In this document: positions 4,575-11,098 of the stretch, piece after piece
Position numbering within the stretch: the stretch's first letter is position 1
How the letters are laid out: each line of letters opens with the position of its first letter
Source: an uncultured Eubacterium sp.
GTDB lineage: Bacteria; Bacillota; Clostridia; Lachnospirales; Lachnospiraceae
NCBI GenBank assembly: GCA_900550135.1
Contig: URQO01000053.1
Coordinates: 1-13,722, forward strand
Direction: 5' to 3'
Length of the DNA: 13,722 bases
Made by a program: the position numbers and the translations under genes
Notes under the pieces: model-generated
Told to the model about the DNA's origin: nothing
The model's database searches: none
The model's input: only the letters and a program-made list of their open reading frames with translations

Positions 4575-7205
4575 ATGAAAGAATTTTTTAGTATGGGAAA
4601 AACTATGAAAAAATTAATTTCTGTTGTAATGTCTTTGGCATTGCTGCTTACTTCAGCAGGAGTAATTTTTTCAGGTAGTGATGTAAAGGTAGCAGCGGCA
4701 GAAGTTGTTTCATCAATGGATTATTATTCAACAAATGATGGACCAACAATTACACATTCAGGAGTTGGTACAGTCAGCTATGGATTTGTAATGCCAAAGT
4801 TTAACGGAAAAGCCAGTAGTGAACTTTCCATTGCAGATGTGGAAAAAGACATTCAGGTTTATGTTAAACAGGAAAACGGAACAAATGGTGAATGGAAGAA
4901 AATTGAAGATGTAAGCTACTTCAAGTGGAATGACACTTGGGCATGGGAATATCAGTCATGGGGTGGCTGGGTTTGCTGGATGAAACTTACAGAAACAACA
5001 TATTTCCGTTTCCATGGAAAAACAAATAACATAAATCTTGATTACAAATTGGAACTTAACAAACTTTCAAAGTGTAAGCTTACAAGTATTTCTACAACAG
5101 AAACAAATATTCAGGCAGATACAACAGGTGGTTCAGCTACACATTGGGGAGCGTGGACATTTAATGGAGACAAGAATATCAAGTATGAACAGATTCAGGA
5201 TGATGTTAACATTACAGTAGACAACAATGACGGAAAAGGATTTGTTCAGTTTTTAGGAAATGCAGCATCAGGATTTCTGTGGGATCAGAACTTTGGATAT
5301 TACTCAGATGGTGATGGCGGATATTGGTTTACAAATATCAGTTGGTCATTTACATTAAGATTTGCATCAAAGTCAAATCCAAATGTACATCAGGATGTAA
5401 AAGTTACATATACAAAGCCAACCAGATCAAATTATAAAATCACAGCATATGATGGTACATCATACGATGCAAGCAAAAGTGATGCAGCATCAGTTGGTAT
5501 TCCACTTCCAAAAATTGGAGGAACAGAAGCTATAAAAGATGATTTGGATTTATTCAAATATGAAGTTAAGGTAGATGGAAAGTGGATTCCACTTACAGAT
5601 GTTGCAGCCAGTGGATGGGTATATGAAGGAAGTGGTTACAACAAATATTCACTAAGCAGTCAGTGGGGTTATTTTGTTGATCATGTTTATGGACTTTGGC
5701 TTCAGCCTGTAAGACAGGATACAGAAATAAAAGTCACATATCCTATTGATGGTAAAAAAGGTGGAGATGCAAGCAATAACTATGTATTGTATACAATTAA
5801 AGGAAATACATCTTATAAGCCAACACTTCCATCAGATATGTCAGATATTAAGGTAAATGACAATTCAAATGCATATACACCGGCAGGTTGGAAGATGATT
5901 TTCAATGATGAATTTGATGGTGCATCTCTTGACACAAGCAAGTGGTCATATGATGAAGGATTCTTACTTAAAGAAGACGATATTAACACAGCAGGTTGGG
6001 GAAATCAGGAACTTGAATACTACACAAGAGACAATGTATCAGTAAAAGATGGTGCATTAAATATTCTTATGAAAAAGCAGTCAAAGGTATTTACAGAAAA
6101 AGGTGATCCATCTAAGAAAGCAACTGCTCAGTATTCATCAGGAAAGATTACAACAAAAGATAAATTCTCAGTGAAATACGGACGAGTTGATTTCAGAGCA
6201 AAAATGCCTACAGGTACAGGCGTATGGCCTGCTATGTGGATGCTTCCAAATGACTCACGTTATGGCTCATGGCCATTATCAGGTGAAATAGATGTATTTG
6301 AAGGACGTGGAAGAACACCAAACATGGTATTTGGTACATTACATTATGGTGCACAGTGGCCAAATAATATTAATACATCAGATGCATTTAACATAACACG
6401 AGATGGTAATAAAAAGACAGGTATTGATGACTGGCATGTATACAGTGTTCAGTGGGATGCTGAAAATATTAAGATTTACTGTGATGGCAAATGCTATTTC
6501 AAATGTACATATGGTGAGTGGTATTCAGGCTCAGACAGAGGAAATGCATATGCACCGTTTGACCAGAGATTTTACCTTATTTTAAATCTTGCAGCAGGTG
6601 GAACATTTGACAGTGGTTATGTACCTGACAGCAGTTTTACATCAGGAACAATGTTAGTTGATTATGTTCGTGTTTACCAGCGTATGGTTAAGGCAGGAGA
6701 AGACGAGAAGGCAGACAAGAATGCAGGAGTTTCTACAAATGGAGCAAAGGATGGTCTTTATGGAGATTATAAGATTGGGAAGGGTGTAACGCCGGTTACT
6801 CCAGGAACAACAAATCCAAGTGAAACAAAACCTGAGGGAACAACAGCTTCAGGTGAAACAAAACCTGAAGGAACAACAGCCTCTCCAACAACAAAGAAAA
6901 CACAGAAAAAGACTCCAAACAAAGCATTAAAAAGAACAGTTGTAAAGAAAGCAACAAAGAAGAAAAATGCAAAGAAAATCAGTCTTTCATTTAGAAAAGT
7001 TAAAGGTGCTAAAAGATATCAGGTACAGGTTTCTAAGAATAAAAAGTTTACATCAGTTATTGTAACAAAAACAGTAAAGAAATATAAAAAAGTAACAATT
7101 TCTAAAAAAGCATTTAAAAAGAGAAAGAAACTTTTTGTACGAGTTAGAGCCGTTGGCTGCAAGAAGTGGTCAAAACCTAAAAAAGTTAGAATTTTAAAGA
7201 AATAA
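4575..7205 (+). CDS. Secreted GH16 endo-beta-glucanase (laminarinase type) with three N-terminal modules and basic tail
   Basis: An 876-residue exported enzyme. A signal peptide (Lys-rich start, hydrophobic LISVVMSLALLL, cleavage near VAAA-E at about 40) is followed by three similar aromatic-rich beta modules (about 49-166, 167-285, 286-410). A GH16 domain spans 439-703 with the catalytic EIDVFE motif (Glu571 nucleophile, Asp573, Glu576 acid/base), the ExDxxE form typical of endo-1,3- and 1,3(4)-beta-glucanases. GVWPAMWMLP and GTLHYGAQWPNN are further family landmarks. Then come a Thr/Glu linker with a duplicated 11-residue unit and a 91-residue FnIII-like domain of about 39 Lys/Arg and no Asp/Glu (786-876). 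The start at 4575 has AAGGA at 4564-4568 and gives a normal signal peptide; the in-frame ATG at 4506 only adds a charged extension. Likely substrate: beta-1,3-containing glucan. A second GH16 gene lies at 11099. Confidence 0.93.
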   Translation: MKEFFSMGKTMKKLISVVMSLALLLTSAGVIFSGSDVKVAAAEVVSSMDYYSTNDGPTITHSGVGTVSYGFVMPKFNGKASSELSIADVEKDIQVYVKQENGTNGEWKKIEDVSYFKWNDTWAWEYQSWGGWVCWMKLTETTYFRFHGKTNNINLDYKLELNKLSKCKLTSISTTETNIQADTTGGSATHWGAWTFNGDKNIKYEQIQDDVNITVDNNDGKGFVQFLGNAASGFLWDQNFGYYSDGDGGYWFTNISWSFTLRFASKSNPNVHQDVKVTYTKPTRSNYKITAYDGTSYDASKSDAASVGIPLPKIGGTEAIKDDLDLFKYEVKVDGKWIPLTDVAASGWVYEGSGYNKYSLSSQWGYFVDHVYGLWLQPVRQDTEIKVTYPIDGKKGGDASNNYVLYTIKGNTSYKPTLPSDMSDIKVNDNSNAYTPAGWKMIFNDEFDGASLDTSKWSYDEGFLLKEDDINTAGWGNQELEYYTRDNVSVKDGALNILMKKQSKVFTEKGDPSKKATAQYSSGKITTKDKFSVKYGRVDFRAKMPTGTGVWPAMWMLPNDSRYGSWPLSGEIDVFEGRGRTPNMVFGTLHYGAQWPNNINTSDAFNITRDGNKKTGIDDWHVYSVQWDAENIKIYCDGKCYFKCTYGEWYSGSDRGNAYAPFDQRFYLILNLAAGGTFDSGYVPDSSFTSGTMLVDYVRVYQRMVKAGEDEKADKNAGVSTNGAKDGLYGDYKIGKGVTPVTPGTTNPSETKPEGTTASGETKPEGTTASPTTKKTQKKTPNKALKRTVVKKATKKKNAKKISLSFRKVKGAKRYQVQVSKNKKFTSVIVTKTVKKYKKVTISKKAFKKRKKLFVRVRAVGCKKWSKPKKVRILKK
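6819..6884 (+). repeat. 33-bp tandem duplication in the GH16 linker
   Basis: Two copies (6819-6851 and 6852-6884) encode S/G-ETKPEGTTAS twice, in frame, in the linker between the catalytic domain and the basic tail. The copies differ at four positions. Confidence 0.85.
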
Positions 7206-7221
7206 TTATTAAAAAATAAAG

Positions 7222-7290
7222 TAGACCGTTATATTATAAAAATTTCATTATAATGATGAAGTTTTATGTATAACGGTCTATTGCTATTTT
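7222..7290 (+). terminator. Terminator after the first GH16 gene
   Basis: The arms 7222-7233 and 7269-7280 form a perfect 12-bp stem (TAGACCGTTATA). A further six A-T pairs inside (7236-7241 with 7262-7267) and a small CATTATAATG palindrome fill the loop. The T tract after it is interrupted (TTGCTATTTT), so efficiency is uncertain. Confidence 0.7.
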
Positions 7291-7309
7291 GCCCGTAAAC
7301 AATTAAAAT
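7281..7309 (+). promoter_or_regulatory. Promoter of the aldo/keto reductase gene
   Basis: TTGCTA (7281-7286), a 17-base spacer and TAAAAT (7304-7309). It directly abuts the preceding terminator stem and leaves a short leader with a full AGGAGG at 7333-7338. Confidence 0.5.
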
Positions 7310-7343
7310 AAAAGCAATATTTTGAGAAAACCAGGAGGTTATT

Positions 7344-8468
7344 ATGAGGCAGAAAAAGTTAGGTTTTGGCTTGATGAGATTACCACTTAAAAACCAAAAT
7401 GAAGCAGACAATATTGATATAGAAGAATTATCAAAGATGGTAGATACATTTTTAGACAGAGGATTTACTTATTTTGATACTGCATGGATGTATTGTGGAT
7501 TTAAAAGTGAAGAAGCAACAAAGGAAGCATTAGTAAGGCGTCACAGAAGAGACAGTTTTACTCTGGCAGACAAATTACACGGAGGTTTTTTCAATACATT
7601 AGAAGAAGCAGACAATATTTTCAATGAGCAGTTACGTAAAACAGGTGTAGAATATTTCGACTATTATCTGTTACATGATGTAGGATATGATCATTATAAA
7701 AAATATTCAGAACTTGGTTGCTTTGAATGGCTGGTAGAAAAGAAAAAAGCAGGACTTGTTAAAAACATTGGTTTTTCATTTCATGACAATGCAGAACTTT
7801 TAGACAAGGTGCTGACAGAACATCCGGAAGTTGAGTTTGTACAGCTTCAGATAAACTATCTTGATTGGGAAAGCGAAGGAGTACAGTCAAGAAAGTGCTA
7901 CGAAGTAGCAACAAAGCACAACAAGCCGGTTATAGTTATGGAACCGGTAAAAGGTGGCACATTGGCAAATGTACCGACTACAGTGGAGGAGCATTTTAAG
8001 GCATATGACAGCAATATGTCAATTCCATCATGGGCTATCAGATTTGCGGCAAGTCTTGACAATGTTATGATGGTACTTAGCGGAATGAGTAATATGGAAC
8101 AGCTCATTGACAACACAGAGTATATGATGGATTTTAAGCCATTAACAAAAGAAGAAAATGAACTTGTATTAAAGGCGGCAGATATTTTAAATGAAAATAT
8201 AGAAATACCTTGTACAGGCTGCTCATATTGTACAGAAGGATGTCCAAAGAAAATAGCCATTCCAAAATATTTCTCATTGTTTAATGCAGACAAGCAGGAA
8301 GTAAAAGAAAAAGGATGGACACCACAGGGTGAATATTACGACAGACTGACTCACACTTTTGGAAAGGCAAGCGATTGCATAGCATGTGGAAAATGTGAAA
8401 AAATCTGCCCACAAAATTTACCAATTATAGAAGACCTGAAAAAAGTAGCACAATATTTTGGAAAGTAA
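7344..8468 (+). CDS. Aldo/keto reductase with two [4Fe-4S] cluster motifs
   Basis: A 374-residue cytoplasmic oxidoreductase. Residues 1-285 form an AKR barrel with the catalytic set Asp45, Tyr50 (FDTAWMY), Lys77 (ADKL) and His111 (YYLLHD), followed by QINYLDW and VMEPVKGG. The C-terminal part carries CTGCSYCTEGCP (Cys290, 293, 296, 300) and CIACGKCEKICP (Cys345, 348, 351, 355), two bacterial-ferredoxin-type cluster motifs. Such fused enzymes are common in anaerobic Firmicutes and probably pass electrons between a carbonyl substrate or NAD(P)H and ferredoxin-like partners; the substrate is unknown. The start at 7344 has AGGAGG 5 bases upstream. It has its own promoter and no clear terminator before the next gene. 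Family assignment is secure, specificity is not. Confidence 0.92.
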   Translation: MRQKKLGFGLMRLPLKNQNEADNIDIEELSKMVDTFLDRGFTYFDTAWMYCGFKSEEATKEALVRRHRRDSFTLADKLHGGFFNTLEEADNIFNEQLRKTGVEYFDYYLLHDVGYDHYKKYSELGCFEWLVEKKKAGLVKNIGFSFHDNAELLDKVLTEHPEVEFVQLQINYLDWESEGVQSRKCYEVATKHNKPVIVMEPVKGGTLANVPTTVEEHFKAYDSNMSIPSWAIRFAASLDNVMMVLSGMSNMEQLIDNTEYMMDFKPLTKEENELVLKAADILNENIEIPCTGCSYCTEGCPKKIAIPKYFSLFNADKQEVKEKGWTPQGEYYDRLTHTFGKASDCIACGKCEKICPQNLPIIEDLKKVAQYFGK

Positions 8469-8537
8469 AAATTCAGCAAATTGTAAGTAACATTAGCAAT
8501 ATAAAATTAATAGAATTATTGTACCGGAATATACTTA

Positions 8538-8566
8538 TTGGTGTATGATGGAATAAAAAGTACATT
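8538..8566 (+). promoter_or_regulatory. Possible promoter of the hairpin leader and moxR unit
   Basis: TTGGTG (8538-8543), a 17-base spacer, and TACATT (8561-8566). Both hexamers are only moderate matches. If real, transcription would start near 8573, just before the long hairpin, giving a leader of about 205 nt. Confidence 0.35.
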
Positions 8567-8585
8567 AAAAACAGAAAACATATTC

Positions 8586-8757
8586 GTAGTATATTTATAC
8601 AATTGCTATATAATGACAGAATTAAACGAAAGTGCTTCAAAGTCGGTGGGTTCATTAAGGCGGCATAGCCGGCTTGATAGAACCGTTACCAGACTTTGGC
8701 AGCGGGAGCGTGCTTTCGTTAATCTGTCATTATATAGTAATGTACGGAGTATGCTAC
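8586..8757 (+). ncRNA. Long hairpin of about 172 nt in the moxR leader (structured RNA or palindromic element)
   Basis: Nearly the whole segment folds back on itself. From outside in: 8586-8592/8751-8757; 8598-8600/8742-8744; 8602-8620/8723-8741, which includes a perfect 15-bp arm CTATATAATGACAGA; AACGAAAG 8625-8632/8713-8720; CAAAGTC 8638-8644/8692-8698; GGT 8645-8647/8688-8690; GGTTC 8649-8653/8680-8684; AAG 8657-8659/8673-8675; CGGC 8661-8664/8668-8671 around an ATA loop. That is about 60 pairs with small bulges and a few G-U pairs. The centre is far more GC-rich than the flanks. No T run follows, so it is not an ordinary terminator. It occupies most of the gene-free 8469-8777 interval. 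It matches no riboswitch class I know. A miniature palindromic repeat is the main alternative. Confidence 0.5.
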
Positions 8758-8777
8758 AAAAATCGAAAGGAATTGAT

Positions 8778-9596
8778 ATGGCAAAAGAAGCAAGATTTAC
8801 AGGAACAGACACATATGTGGCATCAGATGATTTGATGGCATCAGTTCAGATAGCAAGAGAGTTACAAAAACCACTGTTAATAAAAGGAGAGCCTGGTACA
8901 GGAAAAACCATGTTGGCAGAGGCAGTAGCCAAGTCATTAGACATGGAATTACTAATCTGGAACATAAAGTCAACTACTAAAGCTCAGGATGGACTTTACA
9001 TTTATGATACAATTCAAAGACTATATGACAGCCAGTTTGGTGAGGCAGGAGTAGATGATATTGGACATTACATTAAACTTGGAAAGTTAGGCGAGGCATT
9101 TAAAAAGGACAAGCAGGTTGTGCTTCTTATTGATGAAATAGACAAGGCTGATTTGGAGTTCCCAAATGATTTATTGTGGGAACTTGACAAGATGGAATTT
9201 TATATTAACGAAACAAAGGAAACTGTAAAGGCAAAAATCAGACCGATAGTTATTATTACATCCAATGCAGAAAAGGAGTTGCCTGATGCATTTTTACGTC
9301 GATGTGTATTTCATTATATTACATTCCCTGATGCTGCACTTATGAAGCAGATTGTAGATGCACATTTTGAAAACTTAGAAGAAAATCTTGTAGATCAGGC
9401 AATGAATGTATTTTACAGAATCAGACGTATTAGAGATTTAAGAAAAAAACCAAGCACATCAGAGTTTATTGACTGGATTAGAGCACTGATGATAGGTGGT
9501 GTGGCCCCTGAAACTATTGAGGCAAAACTTCCATATTTAGGTGTACTTATTAAAAAGGATGAAGATTTAGAAACTGTAAAAAATGTTATGAGATAA
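8778..9596 (+). CDS. MoxR-family AAA+ ATPase
   Basis: A 272-residue AAA+ ATPase. Walker A is GEPGTGKT (37-44), Walker B is VVLLIDEIDKA (Asp119, Glu120), sensor 1 is TSN (Asn163) and the arginine finger region is PDAFLRRC (Arg174/175). MoxR ATPases work with a partner VWA protein as chaperones that fit cofactors or assemble complexes, for example CoxD with CoxE for CO dehydrogenase. The partner gene follows at once. The ATG at 8778 is chosen because AAAGGA lies at 8766-8771 and conserved sequence begins there. The same frame stays open upstream to 8538 only through the long hairpin, which is not protein-like. The client is unknown; the neighbouring Fe-S reductase is a candidate by position only. 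Confidence 0.9.
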   Translation: MAKEARFTGTDTYVASDDLMASVQIARELQKPLLIKGEPGTGKTMLAEAVAKSLDMELLIWNIKSTTKAQDGLYIYDTIQRLYDSQFGEAGVDDIGHYIKLGKLGEAFKKDKQVVLLIDEIDKADLEFPNDLLWELDKMEFYINETKETVKAKIRPIVIITSNAEKELPDAFLRRCVFHYITFPDAALMKQIVDAHFENLEENLVDQAMNVFYRIRRIRDLRKKPSTSEFIDWIRALMIGGVAPETIEAKLPYLGVLIKKDEDLETVKNVMR

Positions 9597-9630
9597 AGTC
9601 ATAATCACCTACTGTATATTAGGAGGGAAA

Positions 9631-10842
9631 ATGTTTACGCAATTTTTCTACACTCTAAAAAACAACGGTCTTGACATATCTACAACTGAATGGCTTACGC
9701 TAATGGAAGGTCTTGATAAAGGACTTGCCCATTCCAATTTTACCGGCTTTTATTATCTGTGCAAAACAGTATTGGTAAAAAGTGAGGCAGATTATGACAA
9801 GTTAGACTCAGCATTTTTAGAGTATTTTAAAAATATAAAAACTGATAAATTAAATATGGAAAAACTGAACAAGTGGCTTCATAATGACCAAAGCAAAATC
9901 CAAATGACTAATCCTGAAGACTTTGTGGACAAGCGTACCGAACGTGAGGCAAAGGAAGTCCACAGAATGTTTAGGGAACGTTTGGGAGAACAGCACACAG
10001 AACACAACGGTGGTAATCATTGGATTGGAACAGGTGGTGGCTCGGCATTTGGCAAAAATGGTCACGTGGCAGGTGGTATCCAACTGGGAAATGAAGCAGG
10101 AATGAAGACTGCTTTTGCAGTTATGGGAGAGCGAAGATACAGAGATTTCAGACGAGATACAAAACTTACAATGAGACAGTTTCAGGTAGCATTTCGTCAG
10201 TTAAGACAATATTCAAGAAAGATGGACTTGCCAAAAACCGAGTTGGACATTGATGGCACAATTTCTTCAACCTGCAATCAGGGTGGATATTTAAAATTGG
10301 AGTTTCAGCAACCACGCAAAAACTCTGTAAAGCTTATGCTTATTTTTGACAGTGGTGGATCAATGTATCCTTACAGTGAGTTGTGTAATCAACTGTTTCA
10401 GGCGGTAAATAAGGCAAATCACTTTAAGGATGTAAAGACTTTTTACATCCACAACTGTATTTATGCAAAGCTTTATAAAACACCGGAATGTGCTCCCGGT
10501 CAGTGGATTGACACAACATATGCTTTTAACAACTATGACAAAGACTATAAGGTTATTATAGTTGGGGACGCAGGTATGGCACCTGAGGAATACTATGACA
10601 AGAATGGCAACTACAGTGGCCCAAATGACGGATTGTCAGGTCATGAGTGGGTACAGCTTTTTAAGAAAAAATATCCACACTCAATTTGGTTGAACCCGTC
10701 TTTCCATGGTGATTTAACAAAAAATTATTGGATGGAATCAGAACGTGCCATAAAAGAAATTATTGATATGTATCCTTTGACAGTAAACGGATTAAAGGCA
10801 GGTATTAAACAATTAATGTCAGACAACAAAAATAATCGATAG
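9631..10842 (+). CDS. VWA-domain protein, CoxE-like, MoxR partner
   Basis: A 403-residue cytoplasmic protein. The N-terminal helical part (1-120) is followed by a Gly-rich WIGTGGGSAFG segment (131-141) and a C-terminal von Willebrand A domain. The metal-binding MIDAS motif, normally DxSxS, reads DSGGS here (Asp240-Ser244), with Gly at the middle serine position; the GD of the later strand is at 312-313. The Gly variant is seen in related CoxE-like proteins as far as I recall, so this is probably a family trait rather than decay. The gene begins 34 bases after moxR with AGGAGG at 9621-9626, so the two are almost surely co-transcribed and act together. A long hairpin terminator follows. The function of this pair in Firmicutes is not established. 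Confidence 0.87.
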   Translation: MFTQFFYTLKNNGLDISTTEWLTLMEGLDKGLAHSNFTGFYYLCKTVLVKSEADYDKLDSAFLEYFKNIKTDKLNMEKLNKWLHNDQSKIQMTNPEDFVDKRTEREAKEVHRMFRERLGEQHTEHNGGNHWIGTGGGSAFGKNGHVAGGIQLGNEAGMKTAFAVMGERRYRDFRRDTKLTMRQFQVAFRQLRQYSRKMDLPKTELDIDGTISSTCNQGGYLKLEFQQPRKNSVKLMLIFDSGGSMYPYSELCNQLFQAVNKANHFKDVKTFYIHNCIYAKLYKTPECAPGQWIDTTYAFNNYDKDYKVIIVGDAGMAPEEYYDKNGNYSGPNDGLSGHEWVQLFKKKYPHSIWLNPSFHGDLTKNYWMESERAIKEIIDMYPLTVNGLKAGIKQLMSDNKNNR

Positions 10843-10854
10843 TTAAAACTAAAT

Positions 10855-10934
10855 AAAATGATAATAAATAGTGTTTTAGATATTTTTTTAGAATCTGTAT
10901 TAGATATCAACATTTATTTATTATCATTTTTTTT
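10855..10934. terminator. Terminator after the VWA gene, long-loop hairpin
   Basis: The arms 10855-10869 and 10916-10930 form a perfect 15-bp A/T-rich stem (core AATGATAATAAAT). Eight T residues run from 10927 to 10934, the first four of them pairing in the stem. The 46-base loop contains a repeated TAGATAT and can form a small inner stem. An AAAA run on the other side lets it work from either strand. Between here and the next gene at 11099 I see only the AATCTGT repeats and a weak TTGACC (11043-11048). Confidence 0.7.
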
Positions 10935-11011
10935 GTGTAAAATTACTATAAACTATTGAAAAAAACATTTTTATTTGTTTATATATCATTATGGATAAAA
11001 GTGAATGAAAC

Positions 11012-11032
11012 AATCTGTCAAAATCTGTTAAA
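11012..11032 (+). promoter_or_regulatory. Tandem AATCTGTYAAA direct repeats upstream of the second GH16 gene
   Basis: AATCTGTCAAA and AATCTGTTAAA are repeated head to tail with a 10-base period, one helical turn. They end about 10 bases before a possible -35 (TTGACC, 11043-11048) of the GH16 gene. That is where an activator binding as a same-face dimer would sit. No matching repeat is seen before the first GH16 gene. Confidence 0.35.
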
Positions 11033-11098
11033 AAATATGGGTTTGACCAAAGGATTATAACTTTATTATTTAAAATTTAATGCAAAAGGAGACTTAGA

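Noticed and set aside
8609..8614. Perfect TATAAT within the left hairpin arm as the moxR promoter
   Set aside because: There is no acceptable -35 at 16-18 bases upstream, and the hexamer is part of the symmetric arm, so it occurs on both strands.
8586..8757. Retron, integron attC, or known riboswitch for the long hairpin
   Set aside because: There is no reverse transcriptase or integrase nearby, no attC-type end boxes, and I find no conserved core of the riboswitch classes I know.
8538..8777. N-terminal extension of moxR through the leader
   Set aside because: The open frame crosses the long hairpin, the residues are not MoxR-like, and ATG at 8778 has a ribosome site and conserved sequence immediately after it.
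10240..10263. Decay of the VWA protein on account of its DSGGS motif
   Set aside because: The motif at residues 240-244 is an alteration, but the frame is intact, the length is normal, and Gly at this site is compatible with CoxE-like relatives, so I treat it as a family variant.
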